A DNA stretch of 64,000 bases, from contig NZ_JAPZSV010000003.1 in NCBI RefSeq assembly GCF_027532185.1, positions 186,001-250,000 of the forward strand. Direction: 5' to 3'. The notes under the pieces were generated by a model that was not told where the DNA came from, did no database searches, and saw only the letters and a list, made by a program, of their open reading frames with translations. Of this stretch, positions 22,302-31,949 are shown piece after piece (position 1 is the first letter of the stretch; every line of letters begins with the position of its first letter). This DNA comes from Hylemonella sp. GTDB lineage: Bacteria; Pseudomonadota; Gammaproteobacteria; Burkholderiales; Burkholderiaceae_C. The position numbers were made by a program, and so were the translations under genes.

Positions 22302-22732
22302 GGCTGCACTTCCGCCGTCCGGCGCGTGAGGAGCCGGAGATCAACCTGATCGCCTTCATCGACGTGCTGCTGGTGATCCTGATCTTCCTCATGCTCACGA
22401 CCACCTACAGCAAGTTCACCGAGATGCAGCTGCGCCTGCCGACCGCAGACGCCGACGCCCAGCGCGACTACCCCAAGGAAGTCATCGTGGCCGTCAGCAG
22501 CGACGGCAACTACAGCGTCAACCGCAATCCGCTCGACGGCCGCAGCGTGGAAGCCGTGGTCGCGGCCCTGCTGCAGGCGGCCAAGGCCGGCAAGGACACG
22601 GTGGTCATCATCAGCGCCGACGCCAGCGCGCGCCACCAGTCCGTGGTCACCGTCATGGAAGCCGCACGCCGCGCCGGACTCACGCAAATCACCTTCGCCA
22701 CCCAGTCCTCGGCCCAGGCCGGCGGCCGCTGA
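22298..22732 (+). CDS. exbD: ExbD/TolR family biopolymer transport protein
   Basis: A 144-residue protein with a short cytoplasmic N-terminus, one membrane helix (about 15-37, [19 protein letters not shown]) and a periplasmic domain. The Asp in the helix (FIDVLL, about residue 24) is the essential protonatable residue of ExbD/TolR. It overlaps exbB by four bases and is followed five bases later by lpxK, so the motor genes are transcribed with lipid A genes, a frequent arrangement in betaproteobacteria. Confidence 0.93.
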   Translation: MRLHFRRPAREEPEINLIAFIDVLLVILIFLMLTTTYSKFTEMQLRLPTADADAQRDYPKEVIVAVSSDGNYSVNRNPLDGRSVEAVVAALLQAAKAGKDTVVIISADASARHQSVVTVMEAARRAGLTQITFATQSSAQAGGR

Positions 22733-22737
22733 AGGCC

Positions 22738-23778
22738 ATGGACCGCCCCGGCCAGCCCGCCTGGCAACTGGCCCTGCAGGAGAACTGGCAGCGGCGTAGC
22801 GCGCTGACCTGGGCCCTGTGGCCGCTCTCGCTGCTCATGGGCGCCCTGGTGCGTTTGCGCCAGGGGCTCTACCTCAGCGGCGTCCTCAAGCGTCACGCCG
22901 TGCGCGTGCCCGTGATCGTGGTCGGCAATGTGGTGGCAGGCGGCGCGGGCAAGACGCCAGTCGTGATCGCCCTGGTACAGCACCTGCAAAGTCGCGGCCT
23001 GCGACCCGGTGTGATCTCGCGCGGCTATGGCCGGCAAACGCGTGACTGCCGCGAGGTGCTCGACCACAGCCCCGTGCGTGAGGTCGGCGACGAGCCGGCC
23101 CTGATCCGGCGCAAGACCGGGGTACCAGTCTATGTCGCGGCGCGCCGCATCGAAGCGGCAAACGCCCTGCTGCAGGCCCACCCGCAGGTCGACATCCTTG
23201 TCAGCGACGACGGGCTGCAGCACCTGGCCCTGGCGCGCGACCTGGAGGTCTGCGTCTTTGACGATCGAGGCGTGGGCAACGGTTTTCTTCTGCCCGCGGG
23301 GCCGCTGCGCGAACCTTGGCCTCGCTACGTAGACCTGGTGCTGCACACGGGCAACCGGCCCGCCTTTACCGGCTACACCTCGCGCCGTGCGCTGGCCCAC
23401 CAGGCCCTACGTGTCGACGGCAGCCGGGTCGACCTCGTGGCGCTCGCCGCGGATGGCCGTCCGCTGCTGGCCGTGGCGGGCACAGCACGGCCCCAGGCCT
23501 TCTTCGACATGCTGCAGGCCCTGGGTCTGCCGCTCACGCTCACGGCCGCACGTCCCGACCACGACGACTACGCCTCCTGGCAGCGCCCGCGCGAACGCGA
23601 CTACACGCTCCTGTGCACCGAGAAAGACGCACTCAAGCTCTGGGCCCATCACCCCGACGCCCTGGCGGTGCCGCTGGAGTTCGAGGCCGAGCCGGCCTTC
23701 TACGCCGCCTTCGACCGTCTGCTCGATGACGCGCTGCAAGCGCGGCTATCATCGCCCCATGGACACCCGACTGCTTGA
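22738..23778 (+). CDS. lpxK: tetraacyldisaccharide 4'-kinase
   Basis: A 346-residue inner-membrane-associated kinase that adds the 4'-phosphate to the lipid A precursor. It has an N-terminal hydrophobic segment, the P-loop [14 protein letters not shown] near residues 62-75, the SRGYGR block, and [16 protein letters not shown] typical of LpxK. The length is normal. The stop lies 20 bases inside the following ycaR-like gene. Confidence 0.95.
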   Translation: MDRPGQPAWQLALQENWQRRSALTWALWPLSLLMGALVRLRQGLYLSGVLKRHAVRVPVIVVGNVVAGGAGKTPVVIALVQHLQSRGLRPGVISRGYGRQTRDCREVLDHSPVREVGDEPALIRRKTGVPVYVAARRIEAANALLQAHPQVDILVSDDGLQHLALARDLEVCVFDDRGVGNGFLLPAGPLREPWPRYVDLVLHTGNRPAFTGYTSRRALAHQALRVDGSRVDLVALAADGRPLLAVAGTARPQAFFDMLQALGLPLTLTAARPDHDDYASWQRPRERDYTLLCTEKDALKLWAHHPDALAVPLEFEAEPAFYAAFDRLLDDALQARLSSPHGHPTA

Positions 23779-23941
23779 ACTGCTGGTCTGCCCCGTGACC
23801 AAGGGCCCGCTGGACTACGACCGCGAAAAACAGGAGCTGCTCTCGCGCAGCGCGCGCCTGGCCTATCCCATCCGCGACGGCATCCCGGTGCTGCTGGAAA
23901 ACGAAGCCCGCACGCTGAGCGACGAAGAGCTCGGCCTCTGA
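23759..23941 (+). CDS. ycaR: Trm112/YcaR family small protein
   Basis: A 60-residue protein beginning [21 protein letters not shown] and containing [17 protein letters not shown], the hallmarks of the UPF0434/Trm112 family that sits between lpxK and kdsB in many Gram-negative bacteria. Only one Cys (Cys11) of the zinc-knuckle pattern found in other members is present, so it probably does not bind zinc in that way. Function unknown. It overlaps the end of lpxK and is 11 bases before kdsB. Confidence 0.9.
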   Translation: MDTRLLELLVCPVTKGPLDYDREKQELLSRSARLAYPIRDGIPVLLENEARTLSDEELGL

Positions 23942-23952
23942 GTCCCCCACGC

Positions 23953-24714
23953 ATGAGCTACACCGTCCTGATCCCGGCACGGCTGGCATCGAGCCGCCTG
24001 CCCAACAAGCCCCTGGCCGACATTGCCGGCCTGCCCATGGTGGTTCGCGTGGCCCAGCGCGTGGCCTCCGGTCTGCCGGCCGGCACGCGCGTGGTGGTGG
24101 CGGCCGACCACCCCTCCATCCTGCAGGCTTGCGCGCAGCACGGAGTCGAGGCCCTGCTCACGCGCGTGGACCATCCCAGCGGCAGCGACCGCTTGGCCGA
24201 AGCGTGCGAACTGTTGCAGCTGCCGGACGAGGCCATCGTCGTCAATGTGCAGGGTGATGAGCCGCTGATCGAACCGGCCTTGGTCTCGGCCGTGGCCACC
24301 TTGCTCGAACAACGCCCCGAGGCCAGCCTGAGCACGGCTGCCCACCCCCTGCACGAGGTGGCCGAGTTCACGAACCCTAATGTGGTCAAGGTCGTGCTGG
24401 ACGCACGCGATCTCGCCCTCTACTTCAGCCGCGCGTCCATCGCCTGGTGGCGCGACGGCTATGCGCAGGGCATCCAGACCCTGGCCACCCCTGCCCCGCT
24501 GCGTCATATCGGCATCTACGGCTACCGCGTGGGTTTCCTGCGCCAGTTCCCCCGACTCCCCCAAGCCCCGATCGAGGTCACCGAGGCCCTGGAGCAGCTG
24601 CGTGCCATGTGGCACGGCCACCGTATCGCCGTCCATGTCACGCAAGAGGCGCCTGGCCCGGGGGTCGACACACCCGAGGACCTGGAGCGTGTGCGCAGAC
24701 TGCTGGGGCACTGA
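23953..24714 (+). CDS. kdsB: 3-deoxy-manno-octulosonate cytidylyltransferase
   Basis: A 253-residue CMP-Kdo synthetase. It activates Kdo with CTP for addition to lipid A. The N-terminal [22 protein letters not shown] is the nucleotide-binding signature; [13 protein letters not shown] carries the metal-binding Asp, and [13 protein letters not shown] and the [15 protein letters not shown] tail are also typical. It closes the lpxK-ycaR-kdsB group; adk follows after a 149-base gap. Confidence 0.96.
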   Translation: MSYTVLIPARLASSRLPNKPLADIAGLPMVVRVAQRVASGLPAGTRVVVAADHPSILQACAQHGVEALLTRVDHPSGSDRLAEACELLQLPDEAIVVNVQGDEPLIEPALVSAVATLLEQRPEASLSTAAHPLHEVAEFTNPNVVKVVLDARDLALYFSRASIAWWRDGYAQGIQTLATPAPLRHIGIYGYRVGFLRQFPRLPQAPIEVTEALEQLRAMWHGHRIAVHVTQEAPGPGVDTPEDLERVRRLLGH

Positions 24715-24761
24715 CATCCGCCTTCTGGTCTGACTGGCAAGGCTTGCTATAGCTGCTGTAA

Positions 24762-25520
<759 letters not shown>

Positions 25521-25541
25521 GACCGGCCGCAGGCATCAGGA

Positions 25542-25567
25542 AACGCCCTGCACTGCGGGGCGTTTTT
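25542..25567 (+). terminator. adk terminator
   Basis: AACGCCC (25542-25548) pairs with GGGCGTT (25558-25564), followed by a T-run. It sits before the convergent DUF6152 gene. Confidence 0.8.
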
Positions 25568-25578
25568 GTTTTCGTGCC

Positions 25579-26049
25579 TCAGGCAGGGCTGGATCGCAAG
25601 CCGTAGACCTGGCTACCGACAAAGAGGTATTCCACGCGCAGGATGGCCTCACCCTTCTCGTCCTGGAAGGTGAAGCCCAGAACCGCGATCTCATCGCCCA
25701 CCTTGAGCGGCGTCACCTTCCAGGCCTGCATGCGCGAGAGCGGCGCGAGCTCGATCTCCCAGCGCCGATCCTGACGCCGCGGCAGCTGGGCCTTGGCCAG
25801 CAAGGCCTTGCCATCCACGGGCGCACTCTGCGCCGGCAGGGGGCGCTGCGCCAGATCGGCCGGCAGACTGAGACCGGCCGCCACTTCGAGCACCAGCTCG
25901 GCATGCGGGTTCTGCCAGCGCACGCTCTGCACCCGCCCCTGCAGATAGATGGGGCGGTCCTGGTCAAAGCTGCTCCAGCCGTGGTGCGCGCGCGCCAGCG
26001 GCAGCAGACCGGGCAACAGTACCAGGCCCATGGCGGTACGTCTTTGCAT
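25579..26049 (-). CDS. DUF6152-type exported protein
   Basis: A 156-residue protein with a signal sequence (MQRRTAMGLVLLPGLLPLARA, cleaved near residue 21) followed by HHGWSSFDQDRPIYLQGRV and WQNPHAELVLEV, the pattern of the DUF6152 family of small periplasmic proteins of unknown function. The start at 26049 has GAGGAGAGACGC in front; an outer start at 26085 has no such site. It lies ten bases behind the small membrane protein gene and probably belongs to the asparaginase operon. Confidence 0.75.
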   Translation of the reverse strand: MQRRTAMGLVLLPGLLPLARAHHGWSSFDQDRPIYLQGRVQSVRWQNPHAELVLEVAAGLSLPADLAQRPLPAQSAPVDGKALLAKAQLPRRQDRRWEIELAPLSRMQAWKVTPLKVGDEIAVLGFTFQDEKGEAILRVEYLFVGSQVYGLRSSPA

Positions 26050-26059
26050 GCGTCTCTCC

Positions 26060-26479
26060 TCAGTTGTAGGCGATCCAGCGGCCACAGCTCAGCACGGCCA
26101 GCCAGATCAGGGTGGACAGGACCATCTGCACGCGTGCGAGTGCGTCGAGTTTGTGCAGCGAGCCGCGCCCGTGGAACCAGCCCGCATTACACGCCGCCAG
26201 CAATAACAGCAACATCTTGAGGGTGAAAACCCGGTTGGCCAGCAGCTCGGCCGGCTGGGTGCCAAACATCAGCAGGCCGGAGGCAGCAGCCAGACCGAAA
26301 CCCGCTCCGACCAGCGTGAGGCTGAGCCGGGCCAGAGCCTGCACGGGCAGCGCCGCACCCACGCCGAAGACGCGCAGCTCCAGCAAGACCAGATTACCCA
26401 GCAGCAAAGCAATGCCGAAGAGATGCGCCACCTCCAGAGCCGGATAGGCCCAGGCACTTGTTTGCAGCGCGGCCCACAT
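26060..26479 (-). CDS. small inner-membrane protein (DUF6644-like)
   Basis: A 139-residue protein with four hydrophobic segments (about 12-33, 46-68, 80-97 and 117-134). The segment ALEVAHLFGIALLLGNLVLLELRVFG and the LNKVFTLK-like ANRVFTLKMLLLLLAACNA block resemble the DUF6644/DUF2214 group of four-helix membrane proteins of unknown function, with a conserved His in helix 1. It lies one base after the asparaginase stop and ten bases before the DUF6152 gene, which pairs two proteins often found side by side. Confidence 0.65.
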   Translation of the reverse strand: MWAALQTSAWAYPALEVAHLFGIALLLGNLVLLELRVFGVGAALPVQALARLSLTLVGAGFGLAAASGLLMFGTQPAELLANRVFTLKMLLLLLAACNAGWFHGRGSLHKLDALARVQMVLSTLIWLAVLSCGRWIAYN

Positions 26480-26480
26480 C

Positions 26481-27440
26481 TCAGCGCCCCAGCAGATCGA
26501 GCATCAGCGCGAGTCGCGCCTTGACCGGGCTCAGCGGCAGGGCGGGAAATTCGTCGCCCGCACGCGGCTGCAGCCAGCCATCCGCGCAACGCGTGGTCCG
26601 CACGATGCGCACCCCGGCGGCCTGGGCGCGCCGGGCTGCCGCCTCGATCTCATGGTGCAGCGTGCCGCCCCCGGTGCCGGCCAGCACGAGGCCGCGCACC
26701 GGGGCCACGCCATGGCGCGCCGCGGTGTCGGGATCGACCAGCGCATCCAGGTGGGCGCCGCTGGCCGCGGCATGGCTCAGCACGATCTCCACCCGCGGCA
26801 AGGCAGACGCCGCCAGTACGGCCTCCACGGACGCAAGCGGAGCGGGCACGACACACGCACGCAACCACTGCACCTGGCCTTGTCGCACGCGCCCCATGTC
26901 ACCCGCCTCGCCCGAGCCGAAGGCATCGAGGCGCGAGCTGTGCAGCTTTTGCACCGACTGCGCCCCAAGGATGCGGCCAGCGCAGACGGCGAGCACGCCT
27001 TGCGCCTTGGGATCAGCGGCCACGGCGAGGGCATCGGCGAGGTTGCGCGGGCCGTCGGCATCGGGCGCGTCGGCCGGACGCATGGCGCAGGTCAACACCA
27101 CAGACTGGCGCGGCGCCAGCAGGGCCTGCAGCAACCAGGCCGTCTCTTCCAGCGTGTCGGTGCCATGCGTGATCACCAGCCCCTGCACATCCGCCTGCGC
27201 GAGATGGACGCGACACGCCTTCAGCAAAGCCTGCCAGACCGCCAGGTCCATGTCCTTGCTGTCGATCTGGGCCACCTGCTCGACCTGCACCGTCACACCC
27301 GGGGGCACGACCACACCGGCCAGCAGTTCATCCACGGGTTTTTGCGCCGCGCGATAGCGACCCGGGGCCGCACCCTGCGCCAGGCCTGCGATCGTGCCGC
27401 CGGTGCCCAAAACCACGATTTTTTGTGTGCCCGCTTGCAT
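26481..27440 (-). CDS. L-asparaginase, type I/II family
   Basis: A 319-residue asparaginase hydrolysing asparagine to aspartate and ammonia. Both catalytic Thr motifs are present: [10 protein letters not shown] near residue 14 and [12 protein letters not shown] near residue 95. There is no signal peptide, so it should be cytoplasmic. The start at 27440 has no clear Shine-Dalgarno sequence. Only 11 bases separate it from the first of two SOS boxes belonging to the divergent lexA gene, so LexA binding could also affect this gene. Confidence 0.9.
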   Translation of the reverse strand: MQAGTQKIVVLGTGGTIAGLAQGAAPGRYRAAQKPVDELLAGVVVPPGVTVQVEQVAQIDSKDMDLAVWQALLKACRVHLAQADVQGLVITHGTDTLEETAWLLQALLAPRQSVVLTCAMRPADAPDADGPRNLADALAVAADPKAQGVLAVCAGRILGAQSVQKLHSSRLDAFGSGEAGDMGRVRQGQVQWLRACVVPAPLASVEAVLAASALPRVEIVLSHAAASGAHLDALVDPDTAARHGVAPVRGLVLAGTGGGTLHHEIEAAARRAQAAGVRIVRTTRCADGWLQPRAGDEFPALPLSPVKARLALMLDLLGR

Positions 27441-27463
27441 TTGCTCAAAAACTGGTTAAAAAT
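27435..27463 (+). promoter_or_regulatory. lexA promoter (candidate)
   Basis: TTGCAT (27435-27440) and AAAAAT (27458-27463) are 17 bases apart. The -10 region lies inside the first SOS box, as expected for LexA autoregulation. The -10 match is only fair. Confidence 0.4.
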
Positions 27464-27467
27464 ACAG
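27452..27467. promoter_or_regulatory. SOS box 1 (LexA operator)
   Basis: CTGGTTAAAAATACAG fits CTG-N10-CAG with an AT-rich centre, close to the consensus CTGTATATATATACAG. Confidence 0.85.
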
Positions 27468-27470
27468 CTA

Positions 27471-27486
27471 CTGGATATCAAGACAG
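27471..27486. promoter_or_regulatory. SOS box 2 (LexA operator)
   Basis: CTGGATATCAAGACAG is a second CTG-N10-CAG site, 19 bases from the first centre to centre, on the same DNA face within about two helical turns. Confidence 0.8.
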
Positions 27487-27523
27487 TAACGCCTTGCCAG
27501 CCCCGCTTTCAGGAGTCATGACG

Positions 27524-28207
27524 ATGGACCTGCCGCAGTACCCGATCAAGCTGACCGCCCGCCAGCAACAGATTCTGGACCTGATCCAGAGCGCCATCGC
27601 GCGCACCGGCGCCCCGCCTACCCGCGCCGAGATCGCCGCCGAGCTCGGCTTCAAGTCCGCCAACGCGGCCGAGGAGCATCTGCAGGCCCTGGCACGCAAG
27701 GGCGTGATCGAACTGGTCAGCGGCACCTCGCGCGGCATCCGCCTGCAAGGCGAGGCCCTGCGCTCCATCAATGAATCCCGTATCAAGCAATTCTCCCTGC
27801 CCATGCCGGATCTGGCCCAGCTCGCCCTGCCCCTGATCGGGCGCGTGGCCGCCGGCTCGCCGATTCTCGCGCAGGAGCACGTGGACCAGACCTACTACGT
27901 GGAGAGCTCGCTGTTCCAGCGCAAGCCGGACTACCTGCTCAAGGTGCGCGGCATGTCCATGCGAGACGCCGGCATCATGGACGGCGACCTCCTGGCCGTG
28001 CAGTCCACCAAGGACGCCAAGAACGGCCAGATCGTCGTGGCCCGTCTGGGTGATGAGGTCACGGTCAAGCGCTTTCGCCGCAACAAGCACCTCATCGAGC
28101 TACTGCCCGAAAACCCGGACTACCAGATCATCGTGGTCGAGCCTGGCGATCCCTTCGAGATCGAAGGCCTGGCCGTGGGACTGATCCGCAACACCATGCT
28201 CATGTGA
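27524..28207 (+). CDS. lexA: transcriptional repressor LexA
   Basis: A 227-residue SOS repressor. The N-terminal winged helix (about 1-75) has [24 protein letters not shown] as recognition region. The cleavage bond is Ala110-Gly111 (RVAAGSP) and the catalytic dyad is Ser145 and Lys182. The start at 27524 is chosen because AGGAG lies eight bases before it; an ATG six bases upstream would be too close to that site. Two SOS boxes precede it, so it should be autoregulated. A small conserved gene follows after 30 bases. Confidence 0.97.
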   Translation: MDLPQYPIKLTARQQQILDLIQSAIARTGAPPTRAEIAAELGFKSANAAEEHLQALARKGVIELVSGTSRGIRLQGEALRSINESRIKQFSLPMPDLAQLALPLIGRVAAGSPILAQEHVDQTYYVESSLFQRKPDYLLKVRGMSMRDAGIMDGDLLAVQSTKDAKNGQIVVARLGDEVTVKRFRRNKHLIELLPENPDYQIIVVEPGDPFEIEGLAVGLIRNTMLM

Positions 28208-28237
28208 ACGTCGTGCGCACCCACTGAAAGCCCTGCC

Positions 28238-28531
28238 ATGAATTCCGCCTGGTCCGCCACCTACACCCTCTGGTCCCCCCTGCACAAGCTGCTGCGCCGA
28301 CTGACGACGCCTGCCGCGCCACGCACCACCGGTGCCAGCTCTGTCCTGCCCTGCCACAACACCACGGCCGCCATCGTGCGCAGCAACCGCCCCGTGCCGC
28401 GCCCTTTGCGTGTGGTCCGCGTCATGGAAGCCGGCCAACCACGGTCGCAGGTGGGTCGCATGGTGATCTCCGGCCGCATGGCCGATGTCTGCGCCGAGCT
28501 GGACCGCCTCGCCGCCTGCGAGGCCGCTTAA
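28238..28531 (+). CDS. conserved hypothetical protein downstream of lexA
   Basis: A 97-residue protein of unknown function, starting MNSAWSATYTLWSPLHKLLRR and ending in PRSQVGRMVISGRMADVCAELDRLAACEA. It is basic at the N-terminus, has no membrane segment and no motif I can name. The C-terminal VGRMVISGRMADVCAELDRLA looks like the conserved core. It begins 30 bases after lexA on the same strand with no terminator between, so it should be induced with the SOS response. A role as an SOS effector such as a division inhibitor is possible but unsupported. Confidence 0.6.
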   Translation: MNSAWSATYTLWSPLHKLLRRLTTPAAPRTTGASSVLPCHNTTAAIVRSNRPVPRPLRVVRVMEAGQPRSQVGRMVISGRMADVCAELDRLAACEAA

Positions 28532-28614
28532 GCGCCGGCCACGCGCGCCATACCCCCGGGTGCGTCCTGCGCCCCGGTGCTCAAGCCGCCCGGACCGCAG
28601 GGCACAATAGCGGC

Positions 28615-29622
28615 ATGAACATCGTCATTCTCGACGACTACCAAGACGTCGTCCGCAAGCTCGATTGCGCCAGCAAGCTGGCCGACTATCCCCTCAAGGT
28701 CTACACCAATACCGTCAAAGGGCTGGGCCAGCTCTCGGTCCGTCTGCGCGATGCCGAGGTCCTGGTGCTGATCCGAGAGCGCACGCCCATCACCCGCCAG
28801 CTGATCGAAAAGCTGCCACGCCTCAAGCTCATCTCCCAGACCGGGCGTCTTGGCACGCATATCGACCTCGCGGCCTGCACCGAGCGCGGAATCGCCGTCG
28901 CAGAAGGCTCGGGCTCGCCCGTGGCACCCGCCGAGCTGACCTGGGCGCTGATCATGGCAGCCATGCGCCGCCTGCCCCAGTACATCGGCAACCTCAAGCA
29001 CGGCGCCTGGCAGCAGTCGGGCCTGAAATCCGCGGCCATGCCACCCAACTTCTCTCTTGGCACGGTCTTGCGCGGCAAGACCCTGGGCATCTGGGGCTAC
29101 GGCAAGATCGGCCAGATGGTGGCCGGCTATGGCCGGGCCTTCGGCATGCGCGTGCTGGTCTGGGGTCGGGATGCCTCACGCGAACAGGCCGTGAAGGACG
29201 GCTTTGAGGCCGCCGCCAGCCGCGAAGATTTCTTCGCGCAGAGCGATGTGCTGACCCTGCACCTGCGCCTGAACGACGCCACACGCGGCATCGTGACGCC
29301 GGGCGATCTGGCCTTGATGAAACCCACCTCGCTGCTGGTCAACACCTCGCGCGCCGAGCTGATCGAAGCCGACGCACTGATCAGCGCGCTCAACCATGGT
29401 CGCCCCGGCATGGCGGCCATCGATGTCTTCGAGTCCGAGCCCATCCTGCAAGGCCATGCCCTGCTGCGGCTGGAGAACTGCATCTGCACGCCGCACATCG
29501 GCTACGTCGAGCAGGAGAGCTACGAGCTCTATTTCGGTACGGCCTTCGACAACGTCGTCAACTTCATCCAGGGCCAGCCGACCAACATCGCCAACCCGGA
29601 AGCACTCAAGGTCCGGCGCTGA
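28615..29622 (+). CDS. D-2-hydroxyacid dehydrogenase family protein
   Basis: A 335-residue NAD-dependent dehydrogenase, only distantly similar to the one at 5.3-6.3 kb. It shows LGIWGYGKIGQMVAGYGRAFG (Rossmann motif, about residue 160), the catalytic Arg in VNTSRAELIE, Glu in IDVFESEP and His in CTPHIGYVEQ. The substrate is unknown; phosphoglycerate, hydroxypyruvate and other D-hydroxyacids are used in the family. It is a single plus-strand gene converging on a GST gene one base away. Confidence 0.87.
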   Translation: MNIVILDDYQDVVRKLDCASKLADYPLKVYTNTVKGLGQLSVRLRDAEVLVLIRERTPITRQLIEKLPRLKLISQTGRLGTHIDLAACTERGIAVAEGSGSPVAPAELTWALIMAAMRRLPQYIGNLKHGAWQQSGLKSAAMPPNFSLGTVLRGKTLGIWGYGKIGQMVAGYGRAFGMRVLVWGRDASREQAVKDGFEAAASREDFFAQSDVLTLHLRLNDATRGIVTPGDLALMKPTSLLVNTSRAELIEADALISALNHGRPGMAAIDVFESEPILQGHALLRLENCICTPHIGYVEQESYELYFGTAFDNVVNFIQGQPTNIANPEALKVRR

Positions 29623-29623
29623 T

Positions 29624-30295
29624 TCAGGCGGCCTTCGCCTTGGAGGCCAGCCGGGACAGCATGAGCTCGGTACTCGCCTTGCGGTCCGCGTTGACCGTCT
29701 GCACATGGGGCCGCGCGCCCATGGCCTTGAGGTAATCGCGCACGGGCAAGCCCGCCAGCACATCCTCGCCATAGATGATCTTGCTGGCGCTGCTCACCAG
29801 GGGAAGATGGGTGACGGCCGCACAGTCGGCCAGCGTGAACTCCGGTCCCGCGACGAAGGGCGAGAACTTCGCCAGCTTCGAAAAACCGTTCACCCCCTTG
29901 TGCAGCAGCTTGCGGGTGCGCTCCTTGAGTCCGTCGCTGACCTTGCCGCCGAAAAAGGCCTCGGGATAAAGCTCGCGCGCCACCAGTTCCAGGTGCAGCT
30001 CCATGTAGACGATCAGCTCGCGCACCTTGGCGGCAGCCAGAGGATCGGCCGGAAGCAGCGGGCGCTGGGGATAGGCGGCTTCGATGTATTCGGCGCAGGC
30101 ACTCGACTCCGAGATCGGGCCAGACGGCGTGTCCAGGAACGGCACCTTGCCCATGGGGGAGCGATCCATCAGCAGGGGATGCGTGTTGCCGGTCCAGACC
30201 AGCTCCTCGGCAAAGGGCACGTCCTTCTCGAGCAGCTGAAGCTTGACCTTGTTGAAATAGTTGCTGGCGGCAAATCCGCAAAGCTTGAGCGTCAT
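29624..30295 (-). CDS. glutathione S-transferase family protein
   Basis: A 223-residue GST. The N-terminal thioredoxin-fold half begins MTLKLCGFAASNYFNKVKLQLLEK and has the cis-Pro/glutathione-binding GKVPFLDTPSGPISESSACAEYIE. The C-terminal half is helical with FVAGPEFTLADCAA. The position of Ser11/Asn12 suggests a Ser- or Cys-type catalytic residue. The start at 30295 has GAGGAGACACC in front. Substrate unknown. It is divergent from the 3-hydroxyacyl-CoA dehydrogenase gene. Confidence 0.88.
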   Translation of the reverse strand: MTLKLCGFAASNYFNKVKLQLLEKDVPFAEELVWTGNTHPLLMDRSPMGKVPFLDTPSGPISESSACAEYIEAAYPQRPLLPADPLAAAKVRELIVYMELHLELVARELYPEAFFGGKVSDGLKERTRKLLHKGVNGFSKLAKFSPFVAGPEFTLADCAAVTHLPLVSSASKIIYGEDVLAGLPVRDYLKAMGARPHVQTVNADRKASTELMLSRLASKAKAA

Positions 30296-30397
30296 GGTGT
30301 CTCCTCGGCATCGTTCTGCACAGGCCCCCAGTCTGACAGAGGCACGCGCGCCGAGCAGTCCGGCAGGTGACTCCGGGTCGTACACCGGCGCCGGATA

Positions 30398-31927
30398 ATG
30401 CCGCCCATGCAAACGATCTACGCACACATCGCCGTCGTCGGCACCGGCGCCATGGGCCGCGGCATCGCCCAGATCGCGGCCCAGGCCGGCAGCACCGTGA
30501 CCCTCTACGACCAACAGCCTGCCGCGGTTGCCGCGGCGCAGCAGGCCATCGCCGAGCAGTGGGACAAGCAGGTCGACAAGGGCCGACTGGACGCCACCAG
30601 CGCCGCCGCCCACAAGGGGCGGCTGCGCGCAGCTGACAGCCTGAAAGACCTCGCGGACTGCGACCTGGTGGTCGAGGCCATCGTCGAAAAGCTCGACGTC
30701 AAGGCGGCACTCTTCGCCGAACTTGAAGGCATCGTGCGCGCCGATACCGTGCTGGCCAGCAATACCTCCTCGCTGTCGATCACGGCGATCGCCGCCAAGC
30801 TCCAGCGCCCGCAGCGCGTCGCCGGCTACCACTTCTTCAACCCGGTGCCGCTCATGAAAGTGGTGGAAGTCATCGCCGGGCTCAAGACCGATGCCACCGT
30901 CTGCACGGCGCTCTGTGCGTACGCGCGTCAGATGGGCCACACGCCGGTGGTGGCGCAGGACACCCCAGGCTTCATCGTCAACCACGCGGGCCGCGGCTAC
31001 GGCACCGAGGCCTTGCGCATCGTAAGCGAAGGCGTGGCCGACTTTGCCACCATCGACCGCATCCTGCGCGACCAGGCGGGCTTCAGGCTCGGCCCCTTCG
31101 AGCTGATGGACCTCACGGCCCTCGACGTCTCGCACCCGGTCATGGAGTCGGTCTACCATCAGTACTACGAAGAGCCCCGCTACCGCCCCAGCGTGATCAC
31201 CGCGCAGCGCCTGGTCGGTGGGATGCTGGGCCGCAAGACCGGCGAAGGCTTTTACCGCTACACGAACGGCAAGGCTGAAATCGCGGCGGAACCACCCGCG
31301 CCCGAGGTGGCCGAGCTGCCGCCGGTCTGGGTCTCGACTCGCGCAACCCGTCGTGCCGAGCTCTACCAGCTGCTCAAGGACCTGGGCGCGAAGATCGAGA
31401 CCGGCCAGAGTCCTTCCCCCCAGGCCCTGACCCTGGTCGCCCCGCTCGGTTTCGATGTCAGCACCGTGGCCGTGGTCGAGCGTCTGGACCCGTCACGCAC
31501 CATGGGCATCGACCTATTGATTGAGGATGCCGCGACGAAGCGCCGCGTGCTCGCCACCAACCCGGCCACCCGCGCCGACATGCGCGACGCGGCCCACGCC
31601 CTCTTCGCGCGGGATGGCAAGGCGGTGAGCGTGATCCGTGACAGCGGCGGCTTCGTGACGCAGCGCGTCGTCGCCACCATCGTCAACATCGCCTCAGACA
31701 TCTGCCAGCAGCGCATCTGCACCCCGGCCGACCTGGAGACCGCCGTCACCCTGGGCCTGGGCTACCCCCTGGGCCCGCTGGCCATGGGCAACCGCTACGG
31801 CCCCACCAATGTGCTGGAGGTGCTGTTCAATCTGCAGACCGTCTATGGCGATCCGCGCTACCGCCCCAGCCCCTGGCTGCGCCGACGCGGCGCCATCGGC
31901 CTGTCGCTGCTGCATGAGGAAGACTGA
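30398..31927 (+). CDS. 3-hydroxyacyl-CoA dehydrogenase
   Basis: A 509-residue enzyme of the PaaH type, with two 3HCDH C-terminal domains. The NAD motif is VVGTGAMGRGIAQIAAQAG (residues ~13-31); the catalytic region has ASNTSSLSITAIA and HFFNPVPLMKVVEVI (His-Glu pair), and DTPGFIVN follows. The second domain contains VIRDSGGFVTQRVVATIVN. It oxidises 3-hydroxyacyl-CoA in beta-oxidation or phenylacetate breakdown. The start may be the ATG at 30407 (MQTIYAH). The enoyl-CoA hydratase gene follows after 22 bases. Confidence 0.93.
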   Translation: MPPMQTIYAHIAVVGTGAMGRGIAQIAAQAGSTVTLYDQQPAAVAAAQQAIAEQWDKQVDKGRLDATSAAAHKGRLRAADSLKDLADCDLVVEAIVEKLDVKAALFAELEGIVRADTVLASNTSSLSITAIAAKLQRPQRVAGYHFFNPVPLMKVVEVIAGLKTDATVCTALCAYARQMGHTPVVAQDTPGFIVNHAGRGYGTEALRIVSEGVADFATIDRILRDQAGFRLGPFELMDLTALDVSHPVMESVYHQYYEEPRYRPSVITAQRLVGGMLGRKTGEGFYRYTNGKAEIAAEPPAPEVAELPPVWVSTRATRRAELYQLLKDLGAKIETGQSPSPQALTLVAPLGFDVSTVAVVERLDPSRTMGIDLLIEDAATKRRVLATNPATRADMRDAAHALFARDGKAVSVIRDSGGFVTQRVVATIVNIASDICQQRICTPADLETAVTLGLGYPLGPLAMGNRYGPTNVLEVLFNLQTVYGDPRYRPSPWLRRRGAIGLSLLHEED

Positions 31928-31949
31928 GACTTCTGCGACACTCGCGGTC

